DNA of 64,000 nt from Luteitalea pratensis (GTDB lineage Bacteria > Acidobacteriota > Vicinamibacteria > Vicinamibacterales > Vicinamibacteraceae), in the NCBI RefSeq assembly GCF_001618865.1, contig NZ_CP015136.1, positions 3,445,001 to 3,509,000 of the forward strand, read 5' to 3'. Position 1 is the stretch's first letter; each line of letters starts with the position of its first letter. This document shows positions 25,579-34,086 of this stretch, one piece after another. The notes under the pieces were generated by a model that saw only the letters and a program-made list of their open reading frames with translations, was not told the origin of the DNA and did no database searches. The position numbers and the translations under genes were made by a program.

Positions 25579-27174
25579 TCAGCGTGCGATCTCCACGGCG
25601 CGGGTTTCCCGGATGACCGTCACCTTGATCTGGCCGGGATACTCGAGCTCGTTCTCGATGCGGCGCGCGATGTCCTTGGACAGCCACACGGCATCTTCGT
25701 CCGACACCTGCTCGCTCTGCACGAGGATGCGGATCTCGCGACCCGCCTGCAGCGCGAACGACTTCGCCACGCCCTTGAAACTGCACGCGATGTCTTCGAG
25801 CTTCTCGAGACGCTTGACGTAGGACTCGAGGATGTCGCGGCGTGCGCCAGGACGGGCTGCCGAGATCGCATCGGCCGCCTGCACGATCATGGCCTCGAGC
25901 GACGGCCAGTCGATGTCCATGTGGTGTGCGGCCACCGCATCGAGGACGGGCTGCCGCTCGCCGTGCTTGCGGAGCGCGTCGAGGCCAATCGCGAGGTGCG
26001 TGCCTTCCATCTCCCTGTCGATGGCCTTGCCGATGTCGTGCAGGAAGGCCGCGCGCACCGCGACCTGGGCATCGAGGCCGAGCTCGCGGGCCATGATACC
26101 CGCGAGCCACGCGACTTCCTTGCTGTGGCTGAGGACGTTCTGCCCGTAGCTGGTGCGGAATCGCAGACGTCCCATCAGGCGCAGCAGCTCCGGATGCACG
26201 TCGTGGAGCCCGAGTTCGAAGGCGGCGGCCTCCCCGTCGCGACGAACCGATTCTTCGAGATCGGCCTTCACCTTCTCGACGACTTCCTCGATGCGGGCCG
26301 GATGGATACGCCCGTCGGCGATCAATCGCTCGATCACCTCGCGGGCGACCTCGCGGCGAAACGGATCGAAACTCGAGAGGATGATCGCGCCGGGGGTGTC
26401 GTCGACGATGAGCTCGACACCCGTGGCCTGCTCCAGCGCACGGATGTTGCGTCCTTCACGGCCGATGATCCGGCCCTTCATGTCGTCGCTCGGAAGGTCG
26501 ACCACCGACACGGTGGTCTCGATGGCGTGCTCGGCGGCACTGCGCTGGATGGCTTCGGTGATCAGTTGCCGCGCCTTGCCTGCGGCCTGTTCGCGGGCTT
26601 CGGCTTCGAGGCGCTTGACCAGGTGTGCTGCATCACGCCGCGCGTCCTGCTCGATCTGGCGAACCAACTCGGCGCGGGCTTCGTCACTGGTCAGGCTGCC
26701 GACGCGTTGCAGTTCGGCCAGTACGCCGACGTTCCTGGCATCGGCCTGCGCGAGCTGCTCGCGTGCCTGTGCGTCGATGGCCACGACGGCGGCCTGCCGC
26801 TCCAGGAGGTCTTCTTGCCGCCTGGCGAGGTCCTGCTCGCGTTGCAGCAGGGCCGCGGTGCGCTCACTCGCGGCGCGGAGTTGCTCGGCGGCATTTCGCG
26901 AGGTCGACCTGGCAGCATCCTGGATTTCGCGCCCGGCGCGCTCGGCCTCGACCAGCAGCGCATGCGCGTGCTCCTTGCCGGCCAGTTCGGCTTCCTTGAC
27001 TCGAGCGAGCGCCTCGCGATCGGCGCTGGCGATGATCTGGGCGGCCTGTTCCCGTGCGTGTGCCGTGTCGGCGGCGAGGCGCTTGCGGGCCCACACGACC
27101 CACAACACGAGCGCGAGGGCGGCAATGCCGTCCAGCGCGAGGCCGATCACTTCGAGGGAGGTCCACTGGCCCAT
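25579..27174 (-). CDS. rny: Ribonuclease Y
   Basis: RNase Y is a membrane-anchored endoribonuclease that starts mRNA decay. The 531-residue product has an N-terminal membrane helix (about 8-27), a long charged coiled coil (about 30-210), a KH domain (GRIIGREGRNIRALEQATG, about 225-243) and an HD domain with the metal motif HDIGKAID (about 375) and HHMDID. The length matches the family. It is first in rny-thiL-3D-methyltransferase. In many bacteria rny lies downstream of zapA and 6S RNA; here zapA is about 1.8 kb upstream with an oxidoreductase gene between. Confidence 0.95.
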   Translation of the reverse strand: MGQWTSLEVIGLALDGIAALALVLWVVWARKRLAADTAHAREQAAQIIASADREALARVKEAELAGKEHAHALLVEAERAGREIQDAARSTSRNAAEQLRAASERTAALLQREQDLARRQEDLLERQAAVVAIDAQAREQLAQADARNVGVLAELQRVGSLTSDEARAELVRQIEQDARRDAAHLVKRLEAEAREQAAGKARQLITEAIQRSAAEHAIETTVSVVDLPSDDMKGRIIGREGRNIRALEQATGVELIVDDTPGAIILSSFDPFRREVAREVIERLIADGRIHPARIEEVVEKVKADLEESVRRDGEAAAFELGLHDVHPELLRLMGRLRFRTSYGQNVLSHSKEVAWLAGIMARELGLDAQVAVRAAFLHDIGKAIDREMEGTHLAIGLDALRKHGERQPVLDAVAAHHMDIDWPSLEAMIVQAADAISAARPGARRDILESYVKRLEKLEDIACSFKGVAKSFALQAGREIRILVQSEQVSDEDAVWLSKDIARRIENELEYPGQIKVTVIRETRAVEIAR

Positions 27175-27289
27175 GGGTCGACTCGACTGTGGCCCGAACT
27201 GCAGGCAAAGGCAAGCTCCCGCGTCAGATGGCGGAGACGATGCGCAACACTGCGAGTCGAACGGCGGCCGGTCCGCCTGATCTGCCTAC

Positions 27290-27480
27290 CAAAAGGGGGC
27301 AGGGCTGGACGCTGGGGAGTGGCCGCGCACGCCGCCGCCGCTTCGGGCGAAGGCGATTCATCAGTACCCGCATTGCCGTGTGGGGAGGTCGTTGAACCTG
27401 CAGAAGCAGGTGGAACCACTGTAAAAGCCGCGCTTCAGGCTTCCTCTCTGCGGAGGCATGCACACCACGCAGCCGTCGTG
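27290..27480 (-). ncRNA. Candidate structured RNA, possibly 6S RNA (ssrS)
   Basis: The 425-bp gap upstream of rny contains a nested rod-like structure: an outer stem (27370-27377 with 27455-27461, one bulge), an inner near-complementary pair (27383-27388 with 27443-27448) and a perfect hairpin acctgc-agaa-gcaggt at 27396-27411. In many bacteria 6S RNA sits between zapA and rny or near zapA, which is the position here. The boundaries and strand are guesses from context; a long leader of rny is the alternative. Confidence 0.4.
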
Positions 27481-27599
27481 ATTCGCTTGGGGTAAAACAT
27501 CGGCTCAAGCGAGCCTCTACCCATCACGCACAACGCAGGCCTCCCGATAGTAGCACGACCCTGCGCCCAATCGGCTGCGGTACAGTTCAGGCGTCTGCG

Positions 27600-28799
27600 A
27601 TGCAACGACGCCGATTTCTCGCCGTCACGCTGGGCTGCTGCGCGGCCCTGCCGCGAATCGCCGCCGCACGGCAATCGGCGCCGGGCCAGACGCTGCGTGT
27701 CGCGCTGATCGGGCACAGCGGCCAGGGCGACTACGGCCACGGCGTCGACCGGGTGTGGGCGCAGATTCGCGGCGCGCGCGTCGTGGCGATCGCGGACGCG
27801 GACCCGGCAGGTCTGGCCGCCGCGGGCCAGCGGACGGGCGGCGTTCGTGGCTTTGCCGACTATCGCGCCATGCTCGCGGAGGTCAAGCCCGATGTCGTGG
27901 CCGTCTGCCCGCGCCATGCCCACGAACACCGCGACATGATCGTCGGCGCGCTCGATGGAGGCGCGCGTGGCGTGTACGTCGAGAAGCCGTTCGTGCGGAC
28001 TTGCGCGGAGGCCGATCAGGTCGTCGCGCTGGCGCGCCGGACGGGGACGAGCCTGGCAGTGGCACACCGCAATCGTTACCACCCGGCCTTGCCGGTGTTG
28101 CAGAAGTATCTCGCCGACGGCACGCTCGGACGCATTCTCGAGATTCGGGCACGCGGCAAGGAAGATCAGCGTGGCGGCGGGCAGGATCTCTGGGTGCTCG
28201 GCGGGCACCTCTTCAACGTCGCGACCCTGTTCACCGGCGCGCCCACTGCGTGCAGCGCGACGATCCAACAGCAGGGGCACCCCGCGACGCGCAGCGACGT
28301 GCACGAGGGCGATGAAGGCGTCGGCCTCATCGCCGGCGACGAGGTGCACGCGCGCTTCGACACGCAGCGTGGCATCCCGATCTTCTACGACTCGAAGAAG
28401 GCCCTCGGCTCGGCGGCCGCCGGCTTCGGCCTGCAGATTTTCTGCGAGCGCGGTGTCGTGGATCTCCGCATGGACATCGAACCGCTCGTGCACGTGCGGG
28501 AGGGACACCCGTTCATACCCGACACGACGCCGCGTGCGTGGATCCCGTTGACGTCGGCAGGGCCTGGCGTGCCGGAAACGGTGCCGGGGCTTTCCAAGCG
28601 CATCCTCGACCACGTCGCGGCGGTCGAGGACCTGCTGGCTTGCCTCGGCAGCGGCCGCGAACCGCTCTGCGGGCCTACGCCCGCAAGCGAAACCGTCGAG
28701 ATGACCCAGGCCGTCTTCGCATCGTTCGCCGCCGGAGGCCCCGTGACGATGCCGCTGACGACCCGCACGTGGCCACTCACGCGAGAGCCTATCGTCTAG
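27600..28799 (+). CDS. Secreted GFO/IDH/MocA-family oxidoreductase
   Basis: The 399-residue NAD(P)-dependent dehydrogenase-like protein starts with a twin-arginine-like signal (MQRRRFLAVTLGCCAALPRI, cleaved near AAA), so it is probably exported folded. The Rossmann motif is LRVALIGHSGQGDYG (about 33-47), VYVEKPFVRT carries the conserved EKP lysine, and HRNRYHPAL and GHLFN are active-site segments. The family oxidises or epimerises sugars. It lies in reverse orientation between zapA and the candidate 6S/rny region and so seems inserted into an otherwise conserved block. TACAGT 12 nt before the ATG may be its -10 box. Confidence 0.85.
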   Translation: MQRRRFLAVTLGCCAALPRIAAARQSAPGQTLRVALIGHSGQGDYGHGVDRVWAQIRGARVVAIADADPAGLAAAGQRTGGVRGFADYRAMLAEVKPDVVAVCPRHAHEHRDMIVGALDGGARGVYVEKPFVRTCAEADQVVALARRTGTSLAVAHRNRYHPALPVLQKYLADGTLGRILEIRARGKEDQRGGGQDLWVLGGHLFNVATLFTGAPTACSATIQQQGHPATRSDVHEGDEGVGLIAGDEVHARFDTQRGIPIFYDSKKALGSAAAGFGLQIFCERGVVDLRMDIEPLVHVREGHPFIPDTTPRAWIPLTSAGPGVPETVPGLSKRILDHVAAVEDLLACLGSGREPLCGPTPASETVEMTQAVFASFAAGGPVTMPLTTRTWPLTREPIV

Positions 28800-28997
28800 G
28801 CGTCGGGCGTGCTCGACGCATCGGCGCGATGTTCGACTCCGTGCGCTTTCCGCCGACCTGAAGGTCGGCGGCTACGACGGAATGTCCCGTCGACCAAGGT
28901 CGACGGCTACACTTCGCGATGTCCGTCGACCTGAACGTCGGCGGCTACGACCGGTCGACGATTCCCGGTGCCCGATTCCCGGTGCCCGGTGCCCGGA
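28800..28997. repeat. Array of family B palindromes and G-rich runs
   Basis: Three copies of the family B unit (consensus cgtcgacctgaaggtcgacg, ending ggctacg) lie at 28851-28877, 28888-28910 and 28924-28949. Repeated ttcccggtgcccg units follow at 28967-28998. The array separates the convergent oxidoreductase and zapA genes and may stop transcription from both. Confidence 0.85.
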
Positions 28998-29351
28998 CTA
29001 CGTCGAGTGTTTGTTCAGGACGGCGTCGATCAGGCGTTCGAGCTCGCCGGCCTTCTCGACGAGTTCGGCCGCAATCCGCGACTCGTCGTCGCGGCCGCGG
29101 AAGCACTCATCGGCGATGTTCAGCGCTGCGAGCACGGCCAGCTTGGTCGACTCGCCGATCGGGACGGCCGTCGACGCCGCATCCATCGTGACGTCGACGT
29201 AGCGGGCGAGCTTGTGGACGTACGACGGATCGAGAGCGCTGCGCACCGGGTAACGCAGCCCCTGGATATCCACCATCACCACGTGGTTGGGCGGATCCTG
29301 ATCGCCGAGCGGCGTCTCGTCGTCCACGATAGGGGTGACGTTCACCTTCAC
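28998..29351 (-). CDS. zapA: Cell division protein ZapA
   Basis: ZapA cross-links FtsZ filaments at the division site. The 117-residue product has the ZapA beta-strand/helix start (VMVDIQGLRYPVRS) and long C-terminal helices (TKLAVLAALNIADECF, ELERLIDAVL). I choose the GTG at 29351, 1 bp after the stop of the upstream coiled-coil gene, because it gives a normal ZapA N-terminus. It closes the thrS-infC-rpmI-rplT-pheST series as in many bacteria. Confidence 0.9.
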   Translation of the reverse strand: MKVNVTPIVDDETPLGDQDPPNHVVMVDIQGLRYPVRSALDPSYVHKLARYVDVTMDAASTAVPIGESTKLAVLAALNIADECFRGRDDESRIAAELVEKAGELERLIDAVLNKHST

Positions 29352-29352
29352 A

Positions 29353-29634
29353 TCACATCTGGAGGGCGTCGAGCTGGGCGAGCATGTCGGCCACGCGCGT
29401 GCGCACCTGGTCGCGTTCCTCGCGCATCGCCTGCAGTTCGGTCGACACGCCAGCGGCATCCGACAGCTGTGCCTGCAGCGCGTCCACTTCCTTGCCGAGC
29501 CGGTCGTTGTCGGTACGGAGCTTGGTAGCCTCCGCGCGACTCTTCTCGACGAGCGTGATCAGTTGACGGATCTTCTCGTCGAGGCGCTCGACGACCGCAA
29601 GGTCGGCAGCGGTGGCGGTGGCGGTGTTGCTCAT
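29353..29634 (-). CDS. Small coiled-coil protein (ZapB-like)
   Basis: The 93-residue product is almost entirely one coiled coil (VVERLDEKIRQLITLVEKSR, then KLRTDNDRLGKEVDALQAQL). It immediately precedes zapA. In E. coli ZapB is a coiled-coil partner of ZapA, so a division role is likely by position, but coiled coils are easily mistaken and no ZapB-specific residue can be claimed. ATG 29634 is used (MSNTATATAADL). Confidence 0.65.
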   Translation of the reverse strand: MSNTATATAADLAVVERLDEKIRQLITLVEKSRAEATKLRTDNDRLGKEVDALQAQLSDAAGVSTELQAMREERDQVRTRVADMLAQLDALQM

Positions 29635-29674
29635 GTGCAGGCTCCCTGACCAGCCCAGCGGCCGGTCGATATGT

Positions 29675-31897
29675 TCAGCGCAAGGTGGCGCCATGGTCGG
29701 CGGCCAGCGCGGCGAGGATGGCGTCGGTGGCGTGCTGCACTTCGGCGTCCGTCAGCGTGCGCTCGGCCGCCCGGAAGGTCAGTCTCAACGACAGACTCAC
29801 CTTGCCGTCCGGCAGCGACTTGCCCTGGTAGCGATCGAACTCGCGCACCGACACCAGCGTGGGCGGTGCAGACGCGTGAATCGTGCCACGAACCCTCACC
29901 GCCGGCAAGTCAGCCGGAAGCACGATCGAGAGGTCACGCACCACGGAAGGGTGGCGTGGTAGCGCTTGCATCACCGGTTGGCGATCGGGATCGTAGTCGG
30001 GCGCCGCAAGGTCCAGGTCGAGTTCGGCCACCAACACCGCATCAGCTGCGGGTAGTCCGCGTGCCTCTCCAAGGGAGGGGGAGAGCTGGCCGACCCAGCC
30101 GACATCGACGCGCGTGTTGCCGTGCATCGCGACGAGCCGCGCGGCCCGTCCCGTCAGCAACGCTGGATGATCGTCCGCTTCGACGTCGACCCGCACCCGC
30201 AGCGTCTCGGCGACCCGCTGCAGCACGCCCAGCACGTCGTAGAGATCGACCATCCTGCCGCTGCCACTCCAATGCTCCGCCGCCGCCGCACCCGTCCATG
30301 CGATGGCCACGCTCCGCGTCTCGCCGTGGGTGCGCGTGAAGCGCGTGCCCACTTCGAACAGGCGGATGTCATGCTGCTCGCGACGCCGGTTGTGCGAGAG
30401 GCTGTCGACGACGCCGGGCACCACAGAGGGCCGGAGTACCGCGAACAACTCCGAGAGCGGGTTCGCGATCGCGATCGGTGCCGCGTCGAACGGCACCGCC
30501 GCGGCTCGCTCGATGAACGTGAAAGTGACGGCTTCCGCGAAGCCGGCGCCCACGAGGACGTCACGGACGCGCGCGTCGCGGACCAGCCGCGGCGCGGTCT
30601 TCGCCGGTGGCGCAGCGAGGGCGGGGAAGGTCACCGGCAGGCGCTCGTATCCCGCGCAGCGTGCGATTTCCTCGATCAGATCTTCCTCGCGCGTGACGTC
30701 GCCCCGCCACCCTGGCACGGTGACATTCCATTCTGGAGAGGGATGGTCATGGGCCGGGCTCGCCGCCTCCGCCAAGGCTTCGGCGCCCAAGGGCGAGCCG
30801 GTCCTGCCGTCGGAGGACGCCTTCCGCCGAAGCCCGCCATCTTCGATCGGGCGAAAGTGAAAACCGAGTAACGTGAGAATCTGCTCCACCTCGGCCGGAG
30901 CCACGTCCATCCCGAGCACGCGCCAGATACGCGACCAGCGCAGGCGAACACTGCGCGCGGTGGAGGAGGGCGTTCCGACGATGACCTCGCCGTCGCGCGG
31001 CGTGCCCGCGCCAATCTCCACGATCAACTCGACGGCACGTCGCAGTGCGCGTGCAGGCATGCCCGGATCGACGCCGCGCTCGAATCGATAGGAGGCCTCG
31101 GTGGACAGGTTCAGGCGACGCCGCGTCCGGCGCACCTGCGTCGGCTCGAAGTACGCGCTTTCGAGGGCGATCGTCCTGGTGGTCGGGCCGATTTCGGTCG
31201 CGCCACCGCCCATCACGCCGGCCACCGCCTGCGCCGTTCCCGCATCGGCGATCACGAGCATGTCGTCGGCAAGCGTCCGTGTCACACCGTCGAGCGTCGT
31301 CAGCGTCTCACCGGCCCGAGCTGTACGCACCACCAGGTGGCGGTCGCCAATGGTGTCGAAGTCGAACGCGTGCAGCGGCTGGTTCAGTTCCAGCAGCACG
31401 TAGTTGGTGACGTCGACGATGTTGTTGATCGAGCGGACGCCGCTGAGGGTCAGCCGCTCGGCCAGCCAGGCCGGCGACGGCCCGATCGACACGTCCACCA
31501 GGGCCGCGCAGTACAGCGGGCACAGGTCGGGCCGCTCCACCGTCACCCGGATCGCGTCGGGGCTTGCCGCGCCGAAGCCTGCGGCGAAGGCGGGTGCCGG
31601 GTTCCGGGTGCCGGGTACCCGTGCATCGAAGGCCGAAGACCCAATGCTGAAGGCCGAGACCGGCGAGCGAAGTGCCAGCCCGTACTTCACGGCAACTTCG
31701 CGAGCCATGCCCAGAACGCTGAGGCAGTCGGGTCGATTGGCCGTCACCTCGAAGTCGATCACGGCATCGTCGGGATCGCCGTTGACCGGTTCCACCGAGG
31801 CGACCTCGAAGCCGCGCATCGTGAGGTCTTTCGCAAGCTGGTCGATCGGGACGGGGACGTCGACGTACTCCTTCAACCACGAGACGAGGATCTTCAC
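29675..31897 (-). CDS. pheT: Phenylalanyl-tRNA synthetase beta subunit, lacking the OB-fold domain
   Basis: With PheS it charges tRNA-Phe. The 740-residue product begins VKILVSWLKEYVDVP, then after about 40 residues goes straight to FEVTANRPDCLSVLGMAREV. The EMAPII-like tRNA-binding OB domain found at 40-150 in E. coli PheT is absent. The B3/B4 editing, B5 and FDX-ACB (C-terminal about 95 residues) domains are present. Two in-frame stretches are repeat-derived: around 31585-31660 (ARVPGTRNPAPAF) and 30756-30801. GTG 31897 overlaps the pheS stop by 4 bases. Confidence 0.93.
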   Translation of the reverse strand: MKILVSWLKEYVDVPVPIDQLAKDLTMRGFEVASVEPVNGDPDDAVIDFEVTANRPDCLSVLGMAREVAVKYGLALRSPVSAFSIGSSAFDARVPGTRNPAPAFAAGFGAASPDAIRVTVERPDLCPLYCAALVDVSIGPSPAWLAERLTLSGVRSINNIVDVTNYVLLELNQPLHAFDFDTIGDRHLVVRTARAGETLTTLDGVTRTLADDMLVIADAGTAQAVAGVMGGGATEIGPTTRTIALESAYFEPTQVRRTRRRLNLSTEASYRFERGVDPGMPARALRRAVELIVEIGAGTPRDGEVIVGTPSSTARSVRLRWSRIWRVLGMDVAPAEVEQILTLLGFHFRPIEDGGLRRKASSDGRTGSPLGAEALAEAASPAHDHPSPEWNVTVPGWRGDVTREEDLIEEIARCAGYERLPVTFPALAAPPAKTAPRLVRDARVRDVLVGAGFAEAVTFTFIERAAAVPFDAAPIAIANPLSELFAVLRPSVVPGVVDSLSHNRRREQHDIRLFEVGTRFTRTHGETRSVAIAWTGAAAAEHWSGSGRMVDLYDVLGVLQRVAETLRVRVDVEADDHPALLTGRAARLVAMHGNTRVDVGWVGQLSPSLGEARGLPAADAVLVAELDLDLAAPDYDPDRQPVMQALPRHPSVVRDLSIVLPADLPAVRVRGTIHASAPPTLVSVREFDRYQGKSLPDGKVSLSLRLTFRAAERTLTDAEVQHATDAILAALAADHGATLR
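30756..30801. repeat. Family C palindrome inside pheT
   Basis: gggctcgccgcctccgccaa at 30756-30775 pairs with the arm ending gggcgagcc at 30801. The inner sequence gccaaggcttcggcgccc is the family C core. It is translated in frame (TGSPLGAEALAEAASPAH). Confidence 0.85.
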
Positions 31898-32979
31898 GAG
31901 GCGAACTGCTCCAGGAAGCGGAGGTCGTTTTCGTAGAACGCGCGGATGTCGTCGACACGATGCGCGAGGAGCGCCAGGCGCTCGATACCCATGCCGAAGG
32001 CGAAGCCCGTATAACGCTCGGGGTCGATGCCCACCGCTTCGAAGACCGAGGGGTGGACCATGCCGCTGCCACCAATCTCGATCCAGCCGGTGCGCTTGCA
32101 CATCGAGCAGCCGGACCCGAAGCACGACTGGCAGCCGACGAAGACCTCGGCGCTCGGCTCGGTGTACGGGAAGAAGCTCGGCTTGAACATGATCGGCGTC
32201 TTCGGATCGAAGAACTCCCGCGCGAAGCCGAGTAGCGTGCCCTTCAGGTCGGCCATCGTGACCTGCTCGCCGACGACTAGGGCTTCGACCTGCTGGAACA
32301 TCGGCGTATGCGTGAGATCGAGGTTGTCGCGGCGGTACACGCGGCCAGGGGCGATGATGCGCACCGGCGGCGCATGCCGCTCCATGTAGCGGATCTGCAT
32401 CGCGGACGTGTGCGTGCGCAGCAGCGTGGCAGGCCGCAGCGTGACGCCGGCGCCTGGCGCACCGGTCGCGCGGGTGCCCTGGACAAACGGCGCTTCGAGG
32501 TAGAGCGTGTCCTGGGCGTCGCGGGCAGGATGATCGGCTGGCATGTTCAGCGCCTCGAAGTTGTGCCAGTCGTCCTCGGCCTCGGGCCCATCGAGGATCT
32601 CGTAGCCCATGCGCACGAAGATGCGCTCGATCCGTTCCCGCATCGCATTCAACGGGTGGCGCGAGCCCACCGGCAGCGGGCGCGGCGCGAGAGTGAGGTC
32701 GAGCCCGGGCGTACGGATGGCGGCGCGTCCGAGTACTGCCTTGCGCGCCTCCAGTCCCGCCTCCACCGCCTGCTTGAGCTCGTTGGCCAACCGCCCGATC
32801 TCGCGCTTCTGGTCGGCCGGGGCGTTGCCGATTTCGGCGTACAGCGCCGTGACGAGGCCCTGCTTGCGGCCGAGGAAGCGATCGCGCACGGCCTGCAGAT
32901 CGGCAGCCGACGTGACCGCGCCCAGTGCCGTGTCGAACTCGGCGCGCAATGCGGAGACGGAGGTGGAGAGGTCAGGCAT
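31894..32979 (-). CDS. pheS: Phenylalanyl-tRNA synthetase alpha subunit
   Basis: The catalytic subunit for tRNA-Phe charging. The 361-residue product has the N-terminal coiled coil (about 1-85) and a class II catalytic core: motif 2 near ASHTSAMQIRYMERHAPP-like RTHTSAMQIRYM, FFPYTEPSAEVFVG, and motif 3 GFAFGMGIERLALL. A four-cysteine cluster (VGCQSCFGSGCSMCKRTGW) is present, as in many bacterial PheS. ATG 32979 lies inside one arm of an AATTTC-type repeat. Four-base overlap with pheT. Confidence 0.95.
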   Translation of the reverse strand: MPDLSTSVSALRAEFDTALGAVTSAADLQAVRDRFLGRKQGLVTALYAEIGNAPADQKREIGRLANELKQAVEAGLEARKAVLGRAAIRTPGLDLTLAPRPLPVGSRHPLNAMRERIERIFVRMGYEILDGPEAEDDWHNFEALNMPADHPARDAQDTLYLEAPFVQGTRATGAPGAGVTLRPATLLRTHTSAMQIRYMERHAPPVRIIAPGRVYRRDNLDLTHTPMFQQVEALVVGEQVTMADLKGTLLGFAREFFDPKTPIMFKPSFFPYTEPSAEVFVGCQSCFGSGCSMCKRTGWIEIGGSGMVHPSVFEAVGIDPERYTGFAFGMGIERLALLAHRVDDIRAFYENDLRFLEQFAS

Positions 32980-32982
32980 CGT

Positions 32983-33076
32983 CAATTTCAGGGTTTCAGA
33001 AGTTCAGAATTTCGTTACCGCCATTGCTGCTTCGAAGGTTGGCGGTGGTGATGAAATTCCGAAATTGTGCAATTCA
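32983..33076. repeat. AATTTC-type inverted repeat element (family E)
   Basis: AT-rich arms of aatttcag/gaaattg units flank a GC-rich centre with accgccatt and ttggcggtggtgatgaaatt, which pair. It sits between rplT and pheS, next to a second copy. Confidence 0.85.
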
Positions 33077-33121
33077 GCTGTGTACACGAAAAACGGGGGC
33101 GCGCCCGCGAAGGCGGCCCCC

Positions 33122-33227
33122 GTCAATTTCAGAATTTCACAATCTCAAAATTTCCTCACCACCGTCATGCCTCGAAGGTTGGCGGGTGATGATGAAATTT
33201 TGCAATTCCTGAAATTCTGCAATTCCT
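33122..33227. repeat. AATTTC-type inverted repeat element (family E)
   Basis: Same design as the copy at 32983, centre accaccgtcatgcctcgaag then ggcgggtgatgatgaaattt. Its right arm reaches into the stop codon of rplT (33226-33228). Confidence 0.85.
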
Positions 33228-33594
33228 AAGCGTTCTGCTGCTTGAGGGCATCCTTGGCGCGCGAGGTGAGCGCCGCAAATGCCGACGGCTCGCTCACCGC
33301 GAGTTCGGCGAGCATCTTGCGATCGACGGTGACGCCGGCGCGGCTCAGGCCGGCGATGAACTGCGAGTAGCTGATGCCCTGCTGGCGCGCCGCGGCGTTG
33401 ATGCGGACGATCCACAGGCGACGGAAATCGCGCTTCTTGCGGCGACGACCGACGAACGCGCTCTTGAGGGCGCGGTCGACCGCTTCCTTCGCGAACCGGT
33501 ACAGCTTGCTCTTGTTGGCGTAGTACCCCTTGGCAAGGGTCAGCAACTTTTCGCGCTTTGCACGGCGCACCGTGCCACGCTTGACTCTCGGCAT
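33226..33594 (-). CDS. rplT: 50S ribosomal protein L20
   Basis: The 122-residue product matches L20 throughout (MPRVKRGTVRRAKREKLLTL, SKLYRFAKEAVDRALK, LWIVRINAAARQQG). L20 is needed for early 50S assembly and in many bacteria represses its own operon. It follows rpmI, and an AATTTC-type half element lies between them. Confidence 0.97.
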   Translation of the reverse strand: MPRVKRGTVRRAKREKLLTLAKGYYANKSKLYRFAKEAVDRALKSAFVGRRRKKRDFRRLWIVRINAAARQQGISYSQFIAGLSRAGVTVDRKMLAELAVSEPSAFAALTSRAKDALKQQNA

Positions 33595-33680
33595 TCTCTT
33601 CTCCGCAGCCTCGGGGCGGCTCTCCAGCCGACTTGGGGACCCGGACTACTCATGGGACGGTGATATACCGACCCTGTTCA

Positions 33681-33730
33681 GTGAAATCGTGAAATTCGGA
33701 ATTCTGAAATTGCAGAATTGCAGAAGTTCA
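33681..33730. repeat. Half AATTTC-type element between rpmI and rplT
   Basis: A run of gtgaaatcgtgaaattcgga-type units, resembling one arm of the family E elements, without the GC-rich centre. Confidence 0.7.
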
Positions 33731-33733
33731 CCG

Positions 33734-33931
33734 TCACTTGTACGGCAGCATCAACTCCAGTTTTCCCTGATCCTGGGCTGAGACGAGCACCGTGCCGCGC
33801 AAGCCGCGCTTGCGCTTGGTGGTCTTGCTCGTCAGGATGTGCCGCTTGAACGCGCTGCCGCGCAGGAACTTGCCAGAGGCGGTGCGCTTGAACCGCTTCG
33901 AGGCGCCCTTGTGGGTCTTGAGTTTCGGCAT
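33734..33931 (-). CDS. rpmI: 50S ribosomal protein L35
   Basis: The 65-residue product is a typical L35 ([20 protein letters not shown], then [17 protein letters not shown]). It lies between infC and rplT in the usual order and is co-transcribed with them. Confidence 0.97.
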   Translation of the reverse strand: MPKLKTHKGASKRFKRTASGKFLRGSAFKRHILTSKTTKRKRGLRGTVLVSAQDQGKLELMLPYK

Positions 33932-34086
33932 GATCTGACTCTGTTTCTCTCTCGTTCACTGTCGGGGACGTCCCGGAGGCCGTCCCTGCCTGCGATGTGG
34001 TCGGGCCGCTCGTGAAGCAGCCTTCTCCTCCGGGATGCAGCCATCGCATCCCGTCGTCCGGCGACGCCATCGGTGGCGTCGCGGTG

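Noticed and set aside
28851-28949. Riboswitch or attenuator
   Set aside because: The palindromes match dispersed family B repeats found elsewhere in the window, so they are better explained as repeats.
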